Shown here: piece after piece, positions 1 to 8,666 of the stretch
How the letters are laid out: the number at the start of each line of letters is the position of its first letter
Position numbering within the stretch: position 1 is the stretch's first letter
Assembly: GCA_963578105.1 (NCBI GenBank)
Contig: CAUZBP010000004.1
Span: forward strand, 1 to 64,000
Origin: GCA-2718815 sp963578105
GTDB lineage: Bacteria > Planctomycetota > Planctomycetia > Pirellulales > Pirellulaceae
Direction: 5' to 3'
Length of the DNA stretch: 64,000 bases
Program-made: the position numbers and the translations under genes
The notes under the pieces: model-generated
The model's input: only the letters and a program-made list of their open reading frames with translations
What the model was told of the DNA's origin: nothing
Database searches by the model: none

Positions 1-343
1 TCTATTGAGGGATCTATTGACGGTGCGGTGTACTTTTGACGACCGGCGGGAATGGATCGTCAGGGCCTGACGGTCGAGCTCTGACAAGGGGCAAATTAAG
101 GTTTCCGAAGAAAACGTGTGTCCCTGCGTCCGGGAGCCGTTCATGTCCGGATTTTCCGGGAATCAGGGCCAGCGACCGAACCAATCTTTGAGAGATGAGA
201 CGAAATTGATAAAAATAGTCAAATGTTCAAACCAATCACAACTTGGCAGATGCTACCAGTCATGCGATTCGTCACCAGCTGGATCCCCAGATAAATAAAC
301 ACTCCCGAACAGATTGTTAGTTGCCAGGGCAACGGAGGTAGAC
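1..343. other. No gene recognised at left edge
   Basis: No open frame here has protein-like composition, a convincing ribosome-binding site or recognisable motifs. The last bases before the first gene contain an acggaggt ribosome-binding site at about 332-339. The stretch is probably intergenic leader. Confidence 0.5.
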
Positions 344-1471
344 GTGGCTTACACATTCTTGATTCTGGCCGAAGCGGTTGCGCAGCAGCCGGTCACCTCG
401 ATTCCCTGGTGGCAGATCCTGTTGGACAACGCACTGGCGCTCACGCTCGTGATGATTTTTTTAGCTGCGATCATCGGAGCCTTGTTCAATGCGTGGCGTC
501 TGGACAAGTGCTTGAAATTGATGCACGACTATCACGTAACCTACCTCACCACGGTGGGGCCACCCGCCTGGGGCGACCTGGTGGTCTACAGCCGGGGGAT
601 TGAATTGCGTTACGACGCGCCCTACATGACCCGGCATGGCATGGCTAAGTCCAGTTCGTTGATCTACGACGACGAACTGGGCCACTGCCTGGCTCTCTGC
701 AGGATCGATGCGGCGTTGACAAAGAAAGAATCCCGGGCCCGCACCCGACAGATAACACGCACGTTTAATCCGGGCCCGGTGCGACGTGCGATGCGTCTGG
801 TGCGCACCGTTGCCAACACACTTCGCGACGCGACCGGGAAATCGATCAGCGCGATCCTCGGCCAGTTGTCCAAAACCAAGCCCAGCCTGGCGGGTGGCAA
901 GGGCGAGGTTGAACAGTTGGGAAAGACGCTGTTGGGAGCGAACAAAAATGCGTATGAACCGATGCTCGAAAGGCATATCGGCCGCCCGGTCATTCTGAGA
1001 CTCACTCACCCGGTGAACAAGGACCTTCCGCCACTCGAGTTGCCCGGGTACCTGGTGGACTATACGGACGAATACCTGGCCGTGTTTAATGAGGACCACG
1101 GGGTGGAAGAGTCGCTGGACGTGGAAGTCAACGGACCGGTGCAACGGCAAGGTTTCAGGGTCGAGTTGGACGAGAACGAAGTGAAAATTCACTCGTCGGG
1201 ACCGGATGTCCTGGTGGTGCGCAGGGCACGGGTTGGCGAGCAGGAGTACGAGCTTGACGCCGTTTTGCTGCCGGGATGTTGCCTGAGGCTGAGCCGTCAT
1301 TCAGCGGGGTCGGTGACGCTGAAACTGGAAAGGACCAGGAGGATCGATATCGTCTGCCCGCGGGCAATTGCCAAGGTGTGTTTTGGTTCGGACCAGTCTG
1401 CGAGCGCCGACGCGGATGCCACCCGGTCTGGACTGGCACCACGAGAGGCCGTGAGCAATGCGGACGTGTAG
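344..1471 (+). CDS. Membrane-anchored hypothetical protein
   Basis: This is a protein of about 375 residues that I cannot assign to a family. The GTG start at 344 is preferred because GGAGG lies five bases upstream; an in-frame TTG at 314 has no such site. The N-terminus has a Trp-rich turn (IPWW, 20-23) and one strong membrane segment at about 28-50. The rest looks soluble: a charged region with a basic stretch around 130-160, then a C-terminal half rich in alternating hydrophobic residues that is probably beta-rich. With no cleavable signal before the membrane segment, the soluble part could be cytoplasmic or periplasmic. It converges with the DUF1559 gene, 17 bases away. Similar one-helix proteins of unknown role are common in planctomycetes. 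Coding status is likely; function is unknown. Confidence 0.75.
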   Translation: MAYTFLILAEAVAQQPVTSIPWWQILLDNALALTLVMIFLAAIIGALFNAWRLDKCLKLMHDYHVTYLTTVGPPAWGDLVVYSRGIELRYDAPYMTRHGMAKSSSLIYDDELGHCLALCRIDAALTKKESRARTRQITRTFNPGPVRRAMRLVRTVANTLRDATGKSISAILGQLSKTKPSLAGGKGEVEQLGKTLLGANKNAYEPMLERHIGRPVILRLTHPVNKDLPPLELPGYLVDYTDEYLAVFNEDHGVEESLDVEVNGPVQRQGFRVELDENEVKIHSSGPDVLVVRRARVGEQEYELDAVLLPGCCLRLSRHSAGSVTLKLERTRRIDIVCPRAIAKVCFGSDQSASADADATRSGLAPREAVSNADV

Positions 1472-1488
1472 GGCGAGTACGGTGGACG

Positions 1489-2526
1489 TTATTTCCAGCG
1501 GACGAATACTTCCCCATCCTTGGAAAGACCTTCGGTCCTGACCTTGCCATCTAGTGATTGATTGTAGCCGCAGTGGACACAAATGACGGCGCTTTGGGGA
1601 AACTCGGCCCCACATTCTGGACAATAATGTTTGGAAATGATGTTTTCATCGTCGGGGTGGATCAGGTTTGACCAGACCTGAGGGTCAATCGTCAATGCGA
1701 TGGTGCGCACGCTTCCGTCCATGATGGCCACATTGGTGAGATTGTTGTGGTGGGTGCTGGCGCGGAAGGGTTGGGCGTGGCGGGTGGGACGCAACTCGGC
1801 TTCTAGGGACACTTTGTGCCAGTAGGGATAGGGATGGTCCCCCGACTTGTGCTTTTTCGGGACGACGTGGGCGAACATGGCCGCATCGAGTTGCGGATAG
1901 CACATGGCACCCTGCGTCCAGTCCGTCGCCGACATCTCCGCCAGTCCCAGGGTGTGGGACGACCCGTCCGGTATGCTTTCCAGGGTGTAAAAGCTCTTCC
2001 ATTGGCGGGATCCGTCGCACCACCCGTAACACCAGCCGAGGAACGTTTCGTCTGCCCGATTGGTTCCAAATAACAGGTAGTTGGCACCGTAGCTGGAATA
2101 CTTTTTGGGCCAGAACCTGGGATGATCGTTGCGCAACCCGAGAGAGAAAGGGTCGGAAGGACAGTTGTAGGCGGCGATCGGTCCTTTCGCGTACTGTTCG
2201 TAGATCTCCCAGATGAGTGGCCAGCCATTCTCCGCAGCCCTGTCGTAGAGTTCCTTTTGCTCCAGAAACGGTAACAGAATGAACTGGAAACTTGCTGTAT
2301 AAGGAGTGATCCGGGCCAATTCTGGAAACGTGGCATAGTTTACATTGCAGAAGTGATGGACCGCTTTGATTTGCTGGGTGACGTTGTTGGCGCAATGGGT
2401 ACGTTTTGCTGCTTGACGAACCGCCTGAACTGCGGGCAACAGCAGCGCGATCAGGATGGCGATGATGAAGATGACAACAAGGAGTTCGACGAGAGTAAAA
2501 CCAGGCCGGCTGGTTTGCTTGGACAT
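1489..2526 (-). CDS. DUF1559 protein with prepilin-type N-terminus and zinc ribbon
   Basis: This protein of about 345 residues begins with a type IV pilin-like cleavage/methylation motif (GFTLVELLVVI) around residue 9. A hydrophobic helix and the KRTHCANN segment that opens the DUF1559 domain follow. A GGAG about eight bases before the ATG at 2526 supports this start over an ATG 42 bases upstream. The middle carries the Tyr/Trp-rich body and the NVAIMDGSVR segment typical of the family. The extreme C-terminus adds two CxxC pairs (CPEC, CVHC), a zinc-ribbon-like tail that is less usual. DUF1559 proteins occur in dozens of copies in planctomycete genomes and are thought to form pseudopilin-like envelope structures. 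The exact role of this copy is unknown. Confidence 0.9.
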   Translation of the reverse strand: MSKQTSRPGFTLVELLVVIFIIAILIALLLPAVQAVRQAAKRTHCANNVTQQIKAVHHFCNVNYATFPELARITPYTASFQFILLPFLEQKELYDRAAENGWPLIWEIYEQYAKGPIAAYNCPSDPFSLGLRNDHPRFWPKKYSSYGANYLLFGTNRADETFLGWCYGWCDGSRQWKSFYTLESIPDGSSHTLGLAEMSATDWTQGAMCYPQLDAAMFAHVVPKKHKSGDHPYPYWHKVSLEAELRPTRHAQPFRASTHHNNLTNVAIMDGSVRTIALTIDPQVWSNLIHPDDENIISKHYCPECGAEFPQSAVICVHCGYNQSLDGKVRTEGLSKDGEVFVRWK

Positions 2527-2761
2527 ACGGGTCTCCGGAATCATCGGCGAAGATCGACGTTTTAGCAAGAAGTTTCAGTGTAACAAATTGCTGTAATTGC
2601 GGCAAGAACGAAGGCGCCAGGACCGGCGTTCCTTGGTTGGTCCGCACCTGCCCGGGCAACTCGACATAAACTGTTTTGCAACGCGGAACTCTGGCTTGAA
2701 ACAACAACAGTAGTCCGCGGTAGGAACTTCAGTGGCATCAATTCCTGCCTGCAAGTTCTGC

Positions 2762-3022
2762 TCAGCGGAAGATGGCATCCCGGTCGGCAACGGGGCGGAA
2801 TGTTTCCATGATCTTGGTTTCATTCGGCAGCGTGGCTCGTTTATAGGTGTCAATGTTTTCCCTGGCCTGGCGACCATCACCGGCAAAGCCGGGTTCCAAC
2901 AGCAACCGCTGCGAAGCGAACGCCGATTGAAGGGAGTGGCGGTTGTCTGAGTAAGGTCGCAGCTTCCCCGGCAGGACGAACAGGTGGCAGTTTCCGTGCG
3001 GTGATGGCAGGGGGAGAGATGT
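2762..3022 (-). pseudogene. Orphan C-terminal coding remnant
   Basis: A minus-strand frame runs 87 codons to a TGA at 2762-2764, with protein-like composition throughout (for example LFVLPGKLRPYSDN, then FAGDGRQARENIDTYK, ending ADRDAIFR). There is no ATG, GTG or TTG near its start, and the frame opens just after a TAA at 3023-3025. It therefore looks like the C-terminal end of a lost gene rather than a functional gene. I do not recognise the family. Other frames across the same bases are rich in Arg, Cys and Ser and look like non-coding shadows. Confidence is modest because this rests on composition alone. Confidence 0.35.
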
Positions 3023-3347
3023 TTAATGTTATCGGGGAGGACGCTCCGAATTTTCGCTGGGCGGGTTTGCTCGCCCAACCCGGTAAGTTAGACTGGCGTC
3101 CCGATGGATCAGCCACGCTGAATTGGCGGGGACGGAACCGTCGCGATGATTTTCGGAGGTTGCTGCTCAACAACTGTCTGCCCCATGTCAGACCACGTTG
3201 TTAGAGGGCACCGTCATCGATGGAACGCGGCCACGCCACGTTCTGCGGCAACAATAAGTCGCGTTGCGGTAACAGCCGGTGGTCGAGTCACCGTTGCAGC
3301 ATTTCCCAGACGATCCATCAGAATCCACTTTTAGAAACCGAACTGTC

Positions 3348-4394
3348 ATGCCAAGTATTAAAGGACCAGCTGTTTTCCTGGCACAATTTTTGCGCGACGA
3401 GCCTCCTTACGACAACCTTGAAAATATCGGTGCCTGGGTCGCCGGACTGGGGTACAAGGGTGTCCAGATTCCCGCCTGGGATTCGCGGGTGATCGACTTG
3501 GATCAAGCGTCCCAGTCGAAGGACTATTGCGATGAATATCGCGGAAAACTGAACGAAATGGGACTGGAACCGACGGAAATGGCACCCTTTCTACAGGGGC
3601 AGGTGCTGGCCATGCACCCCGCCTATGAAGTCGGGTTCGAGGCGTTTCATCCTCCCGGACTTAGCGGTGCGGCGCTCACCGAATGGGCCACCGACGAAAT
3701 AAAAAAATGCATCGTCGTTTCGGAAAGACTCGGATTGAACAACATCGCCGTGCTTTCGGGGGGATTCGCCTGGCACATGGTTTATCCCTGGCCCCAGCGT
3801 CCTGCGGGGGTGATTGAGGAGGCCTTTGACGAACTGGCACGCCGCTGGCGACCGCTGCTGGACATGGCCCACGAACATGGCTGCAGGATCGGTTATGAAC
3901 TGCATCCCGGCTCTGACCTCTACGATGGTGCCACCTTCGAAATGTTCCTGGATCGAACGGATCAGCATCCGGCGGCGGGAATCAACTACGACCCGAGTCA
4001 CCTGCTGCTGCAGCAACTGGATTACTTGCAGTTTATTGAAATTTACGGTGACCGCATTTCCGGCTTTCACGTCAAGGATGCCGAGTTCCTGCCCACCGGA
4101 CGCGTCGGCGTCTACGGTGGATACCAACCCTGGAAACAGCGCGCCGGCCGGTTTCGTTCACCCGGGGACGGGCAGGTCGATTTCCGCCGGGTCTTCACGT
4201 TGTTGACCGAGAAGGGATATGATGGCTGGGCCGTGCTGGAATGGGAATGCTGTATCAAAAGTCCCGAGCAAGGTGCGGCGGAAGGAGCCGGTTTCATCGA
4301 GCGGCACCTGATCGATGTGGCCCAGGTTGCGTTCGACGATTTTGCTGTCGGCCAACCCGACCAGGAAAAAAACCGGGCCATGCTGGGATTGTAA
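3348..4394 (+). CDS. Sugar phosphate isomerase/epimerase (AP endonuclease 2 type TIM barrel)
   Basis: This is a 348-residue TIM-barrel protein of the xylose-isomerase-like family. Likely metal-binding and active-site segments are in order: GYELHPGSD, NYDPSHLLL, GFHVKDAEF and VLEWECC, each supplying the expected Glu, His or Asp. Such enzymes isomerise or epimerise keto-sugars and often sit beside Gfo/Idh dehydrogenases, as here, where the next gene begins 64 bases downstream. The ATG at 3348 is chosen because the family N-terminus (PSIKGPAVFLAQF) starts there; an earlier in-frame ATG at 3279 adds unrelated sequence. No signal peptide is visible, so it should be cytosolic. The substrate cannot be read from the sequence. 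Confidence 0.9.
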   Translation: MPSIKGPAVFLAQFLRDEPPYDNLENIGAWVAGLGYKGVQIPAWDSRVIDLDQASQSKDYCDEYRGKLNEMGLEPTEMAPFLQGQVLAMHPAYEVGFEAFHPPGLSGAALTEWATDEIKKCIVVSERLGLNNIAVLSGGFAWHMVYPWPQRPAGVIEEAFDELARRWRPLLDMAHEHGCRIGYELHPGSDLYDGATFEMFLDRTDQHPAAGINYDPSHLLLQQLDYLQFIEIYGDRISGFHVKDAEFLPTGRVGVYGGYQPWKQRAGRFRSPGDGQVDFRRVFTLLTEKGYDGWAVLEWECCIKSPEQGAAEGAGFIERHLIDVAQVAFDDFAVGQPDQEKNRAMLGL

Positions 4395-4458
4395 ACGACT
4401 TCCAGATATCGCCATCCACGTGGAGGCGGATCAATTTCAAGGAAAGGGTCGACGTTCG

Positions 4459-5619
4459 ATGGACTCGTGGAAACGCAAGTTGAGAATGGGCATGGTGGGT
4501 GGTGGCGAGGGTGCATTTATCGGTGGGGTGCATCGTATGGCGGCCGCGCTCGACCAGCAGATCGAACTGGTAGCGGGCTGTTTTTCCCGCGACGCGGAGA
4601 ATACCCGACGTACCGGTGAAGCACTCTACCTGGATCCCGCACGGTGCTATGCCAGCTACGGCCAGATGGCGACGGCGGAAGCCGCTTTGCCGGCCGACCG
4701 GCGGATTGACTTCGTGAGTATCGTGACCCCCAATCACCTGCACCTGGACATCGCCAGGACGTTTCTGCAGTCCGGTTTTCATGTCGTGTGTGACAAACCG
4801 ATGACCTATGATGTTGAGCAGGCACGGGAACTTGTCGAACTTGTCGAGGGGTCGGGCCTGGTTTTCGCCCTGACACACAACTACACCGGGCATCCCCTGA
4901 TTCGGCACGCACGGCACCTGTTCCGGTCCGGACAAATGGGATCCGTGCGCAAGGTGATTGTGGAATACCTTCAAGATTTCCTGATGGTACCGCATGAGAA
5001 ACTCGGACAGAAACAAGCCGCCTGGCGGGTGGATCCGGCCCAGTCAGGTGAGGGCGGAACGCTGGGTGATGTCGGCACGCACTGCGCCAATCTGCTGGAG
5101 TTCGTCACAGGGGATCCGATTGTTGAATTATGCGCTGACAAGAGCACGTTCCTGCCCGATCGTGTTCTGGACGAGGATGTGAACGCGTTGTTGCGGTTCG
5201 AAGGTGGCGGCAAGGGTGTGTTAACCATCAGCCAGGTCGCCACCGGTGAAGAAAATAATCTGAGATTACGGGTTTATGCGTCGGAAGGCGCGATTGTCTG
5301 GGAACAGGAAAATCCGAATGTGATGCAACTGTACAAGTACGGCGAGCCCAGGCAGACGTTGACGCGAGGGCAGGGTTATCTGTCGGACGCTTCGACCGCC
5401 TGCACACGAGTACCGACCGGACACCCCGAAGGTTACCTGGAGGCGTTCGCCACGATCTACTGCGGTGTCATCGATGCGATCCGTGCGCACCTTGACGGCA
5501 AACCGCTTGCCAGGGATGACTATGTGTTTCCCGGTGTGCACGACGGCCTGCGTGGAATGCAGTTTGTTCATGGCGCCGTTCAGTCGGCCAACCAGGGCGG
5601 AGTCTGGATAAAAATGTGA
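4459..5619 (+). CDS. Gfo/Idh/MocA family oxidoreductase
   Basis: This is a 386-residue NAD(P)-dependent sugar dehydrogenase-like protein. The Rossmann N-terminus reads MGMVGGGEGAFIG, followed by VTPNHLHLDIA and the conserved VCDKPMTYD, whose CDKP is the family's (E/C)KP catalytic-lysine motif. Further on are GGTLGDVGTHCANLLE and an extended C-terminal substrate-binding domain. The start at 4459 places the Rossmann fold about ten residues in. It follows the isomerase by 64 bases and precedes an SDR gene, suggesting one catabolic unit. Proteins of this subgroup oxidise C3 or inositol-like hydroxyls of sugars. The specific substrate is unknown. Confidence 0.92.
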   Translation: MDSWKRKLRMGMVGGGEGAFIGGVHRMAAALDQQIELVAGCFSRDAENTRRTGEALYLDPARCYASYGQMATAEAALPADRRIDFVSIVTPNHLHLDIARTFLQSGFHVVCDKPMTYDVEQARELVELVEGSGLVFALTHNYTGHPLIRHARHLFRSGQMGSVRKVIVEYLQDFLMVPHEKLGQKQAAWRVDPAQSGEGGTLGDVGTHCANLLEFVTGDPIVELCADKSTFLPDRVLDEDVNALLRFEGGGKGVLTISQVATGEENNLRLRVYASEGAIVWEQENPNVMQLYKYGEPRQTLTRGQGYLSDASTACTRVPTGHPEGYLEAFATIYCGVIDAIRAHLDGKPLARDDYVFPGVHDGLRGMQFVHGAVQSANQGGVWIKM

Positions 5620-5726
5620 CCCGGCCGGGCGGATGGCGGAATGACCAGGGAACAGGTCGTGCCAGGGCGCCGCATGGGTCGAGTGTTTTGTAAAGTGAAT
5701 TCAAAAACATGGAGAGGGAAGTGTAC

Positions 5727-6572
5727 ATGAGTGAAACCATCCCGCCAGTCTATCGTCTTGACGGTCTGCATGCTGTTGTCACGGGTGCCGCCCAGGGGTT
5801 GGGGTTGAGCATGGCCCGCCATTTGGCGCAGTTGGGCGCAGAGGTCGTGTTGACCGACCTGCAGGCTGATAAAGTACAGCAAGCTGCAGCCGCCCTGAAG
5901 GAAGAAGGCCTGCAGACTCAGGGTCGTACTCTGGACATCGGTGATAGTGCCGCGGTTTCCAGTTTCTTTGACGAATTCGCAGCCACGGATGGTCGGCTCG
6001 ATATTTTGGTGAACAACGCGGGCGTGGGACAGAACGTGGCACCCGTTGTCGCGCTGAGTGACGAAGAATGGAACCGTGTGCTGCACGTGACCTTGACCGG
6101 TACCTTCTACTGTTGCCGGGCTGCCGGCAGGATCATGGAACGGCAGGAGTCGGGGACCATTGTCAATCTGTCGTCGGTCAATGGAATCAACCCCGTGGCC
6201 CTGGTGGCGGCCTACAACGTGGCGAAGGCGGGTGTGATCAGTTTGACGCGAACGCTGGCTTGCGAACTGGCGGCCTACGGCGTGCGGGTCAACGCGGTAT
6301 GTCCCGGTCCGGTGTACACCGACTTCAATAAAACGGTGATGGCTCAGCGCTGTGAATCTCTGGGGATCAGCGAGGAGCAGATGATCGAGCGAGTTCGTCA
6401 GGCGGTTCCTCTTGGTCGCTGGGGGCAGCCAGAAGACATTGCCTACCAGGTGGGGTTTTTATGCAGCGAAGCGGCGGCGTGGGTCACCGGCGAAGTATTC
6501 CGTGTTAGTGGGGGGTTGGAAGGTGTCTCGGCCACTCCTGCGAAACGCACGTTGAATGAAGACGCCGGATAG
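5727..6572 (+). CDS. Short-chain dehydrogenase/reductase (SDR)
   Basis: This 281-residue classical SDR has the cofactor loop TGAAQGLG (19-26), the acidic residue D44 after the second strand that favours NAD, NNAG (96-99), and the catalytic Ser (about 150), Tyr163 and Lys167 of the YxxxK signature (YNVAKAG). An ATG lies at 5709, but a GAGGGAAG ribosome-binding site sits correctly for the ATG at 5727. The gene follows the Gfo/Idh gene by about 107 bases and is 17 bases from the next one, so it is probably co-transcribed. It likely oxidises a sugar, polyol or sugar-acid hydroxyl as part of the cassette. The substrate is inferred from context only. Confidence 0.92.
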   Translation: MSETIPPVYRLDGLHAVVTGAAQGLGLSMARHLAQLGAEVVLTDLQADKVQQAAAALKEEGLQTQGRTLDIGDSAAVSSFFDEFAATDGRLDILVNNAGVGQNVAPVVALSDEEWNRVLHVTLTGTFYCCRAAGRIMERQESGTIVNLSSVNGINPVALVAAYNVAKAGVISLTRTLACELAAYGVRVNAVCPGPVYTDFNKTVMAQRCESLGISEEQMIERVRQAVPLGRWGQPEDIAYQVGFLCSEAAAWVTGEVFRVSGGLEGVSATPAKRTLNEDAG

Positions 6573-6589
6573 AACGGTGTTGGTGCAGC

Positions 6590-7537
6590 ATGGCAAAGCA
6601 AAAAGTGATTCGGACCGTCGGTATCTGCGGGATCGGCCAGATGGGTGCCGCCGCCGCGGTTTGCTTTAAAAGAGGCGGGTACCAGGTTCTGCTCTGGGCT
6701 CGGAATCCAAAAAAACTTGCCGCTCTCGAGTCGACCTTAGACAGCTTGGATCGTTGGATGGACTCCCACGTCGGTGCACCCCTCCAGCCAGGCGGTGTCA
6801 TCGCGCGGGTCGAACGTCTGGAGGAATTAGACGACCAGGCCGACCTGGTCATGGATTGTATTGCCGAAGACTTTACGCAAAAAGTCGACTTGTTCAAGCG
6901 GTTTCCCAAAGCAGTTTCTCGCGATGCGATTTTGATCACAACCACCAGTGGTTTGAGTATCACCAGGCTGGGAAGGGAAAGTGGAACGGCGCTGCATTTG
7001 GCGGGTACGCACTTCTGGAACCCGCCGCACCTGATGCCCCTGGTCGAGGTAATTCGTGGTGAGGACACACCGGACACCGTGCTCGACCGCGTCAGTGAAG
7101 TGGTCTCGTCCATCGGCAAAGTGCCGGTGCGTGTGAATCAGGACGTCCCCGGATTCATCGGAAACCGGCTGCTGCATGCCCTCTGGCGGGAAGCAATTCA
7201 GTTGGTACAGCGGGGGATTGCGTCGCCCGAGGATGTGGACCGGGTTGCGCGGCTGACGTTTGGTTTGCGTTTGCCGGTCATGGGGCCGTTAGAAAATATG
7301 GACCTGGTTGGATTGGACCTCGTGAAAGACATTCACGAGTATTTGCTGGCGGATTTGTCAGCTGATCAGGGGCCGTTGGAGACCCACGAGCAAATGGTGA
7401 AAGATGGAAACCTGGGCGTCAAGTCGGGCCGTGGTTTCTATGACTGGCAGCAACGGGATCCGCAGGAGTTGATAGAAAAGCGGGACCGTCAAATCGTTCG
7501 CCAATTAGCCTACCTGAGGGAAAACGACGCGTTTTGA
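6590..7537 (+). CDS. 3-hydroxyacyl-CoA dehydrogenase-family protein, possibly a sugar-acid dehydrogenase
   Basis: This 315-residue protein has an N-terminal Rossmann domain (GICGIGQMG, 11-19) and the family's catalytic segment with His141 in HFWNPPH. A C-terminal helical domain follows (NRLLHALWREA and PMGPLENMDLVGLD). In fatty-acid enzymes the motif is usually HFFNP; the HFWNP form is also seen in L-gulonate 3-dehydrogenase and carnitine dehydrogenase relatives. With an isomerase, a Gfo/Idh enzyme and an SDR just upstream, a sugar-acid dehydrogenase role fits better than beta-oxidation. That assignment is inference. The gene is complete and no signal peptide is seen. Confidence 0.85.
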   Translation: MAKQKVIRTVGICGIGQMGAAAAVCFKRGGYQVLLWARNPKKLAALESTLDSLDRWMDSHVGAPLQPGGVIARVERLEELDDQADLVMDCIAEDFTQKVDLFKRFPKAVSRDAILITTTSGLSITRLGRESGTALHLAGTHFWNPPHLMPLVEVIRGEDTPDTVLDRVSEVVSSIGKVPVRVNQDVPGFIGNRLLHALWREAIQLVQRGIASPEDVDRVARLTFGLRLPVMGPLENMDLVGLDLVKDIHEYLLADLSADQGPLETHEQMVKDGNLGVKSGRGFYDWQQRDPQELIEKRDRQIVRQLAYLRENDAF

Positions 7538-7719
7538 AGTCCTCAATCGCAGTCCCCGAGTCGTCCCCGGATTTTGGTAACGGCTGATTGGTCGCCGCTG
7601 GTGAATGGTTGCCTGTGCCGATTGGGGTGGACCAACGTTCATCCGGTCCACGCTTTGCTCGCCAAAAACATGAGCCGGCAGGTGATCACTCCGGGTCAGC
7701 TGCGGTCGGGAAAATAAGG

Positions 7720-8380
7720 ATGAGATCAAACCACGTGGTACTGTGGGTGACGGTGTTAGTGGGTCTGCTGTGCGGGCACGCGCTGGTGCAAGGGCAGGAG
7801 GTGCCCAGCCAGGTCGATGTCTTTGTCAGCGGCACCGAAGGGTATCACACTTTTCGTATCCCGGCACTGCTGGTTACCCCCGGACGGCACGTTGCTGGAA
7901 ATTTGTGAAGGTCGTAAGACGAGCAGTGCCGATCACGGTGATGTCAACCTGGTGCTGAAATGCAGTCCGATGGTGGGCGGACCTGGGGACCGCTGGAACA
8001 CATCGACGAGGAGGGAGGGGACAGGGAAATCACGATCGGAAATCCCTGTCCGGTGGTGGACCAGCAAACCGGTGTGATCTGGTTGCCGTTTACCCGTGAC
8101 AACGACGGCGTGTTCATCACCTCCAGTGACGACGCCGGAAAAACCTGGAGGCGGCCACAGCAGATCACCAGCCAGGTAAAGCGAAAGAACTGGTCCTGGT
8201 ATGCAACAGGTCCGGGAAACGGCATTCAGCTACAGAAAGGCTCGCACCGGGGCCGTCTGGTGATACCGTGCGATCATCGTATTGTCGGAATCGATGACCG
8301 ACAGGCATCATCCCGTTCACACGGCTTCTTTTCGGATGATCAGGGGAAAAGTTGGAAATTGGGTGGGATGACGACTGCGC
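7720..8380 (+). pseudogene. Broken sialidase/BNR-repeat exo-glycosidase
   Basis: The ATG at 7720 opens a signal peptide (VVLWVTVLVGLLCGHALVQG) and the sialidase start FRIPALLVTP. An extra C in the CCCCC run near 7880 shifts the frame. The message continues one frame over as TLLEICEGRKTSSADHGDV. A one-base loss near 7970 restores the first frame (SDGGRTWGPLEHIDEE and FTRDNDGVFITSSDDAGKTW, two Asp-box-like motifs). Similarity then stops near GKSWKLGG at about 8370, where an oppositely oriented gene fragment begins. Two compensating frameshifts plus loss of the C-terminal half make this non-functional. It lies downstream of the sugar cassette and may once have supplied it with sugars. Confidence 0.75.
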
Positions 8381-8637
8381 GCGTCACTGTGAACCGACGA
8401 TACGTACACCCGATCACCCCACACGATCGGACTGCCCCAACCCAAACCTGGAATTTCGGCTTTCCAGGCCACGTTCGTCTTCCGGTCCCACACCTCCGGC
8501 AACCGCGAATCGTCGGCCACCACGCTGTTGCCATCCACTCCACGGAACCGCGGCCAGTTCTCCTGGGCACCTGCCAACTCAACTCCGGCGACAAGCCAAA
8601 CACAGGCCAACAGCCCAGCGACGCGAAACGCAGACAT
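8375..8637 (-). pseudogene. Truncated PQQ-like beta-propeller protein (N-terminal fragment)
   Basis: The ATG at 8637 is preceded by GAGGGGGG. It encodes a signal peptide (LLACVWLVAGVELAGAQ) and then the characteristic N-terminus of planctomycete PQQ/BamB-like propellers: ENWPRFRG, LPEVWDRKTNVAWKAEIPG, GSPIVWGDRVYVSSV. After about 83 residues the similarity stops at about 8378, exactly where the sialidase fragment on the other strand ends. The frame then runs into nonsense. Normal family members are over 400 residues, so over three quarters of the gene is missing. It is likely the remains of a gene downstream of the arrestin-like gene. Confidence 0.7.
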
Positions 8638-8666
8638 GCCAACCCCCCTCTGGCGAAACGTTCAGG

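Noticed and set aside
461..1300. Long minus-strand open frame across the first plus-strand gene
   Set aside because: It has no start-site support or motifs. Its composition follows as an antisense shadow of the GC-rich plus-strand gene, which has a strong ribosome-binding site.
2575..3078. 167-codon minus-strand frame with ATG
   Set aside because: It is rich in Cys, Arg and Ser without pattern. Another minus-strand frame over the same bases (2762-3022) has much better protein-like composition.
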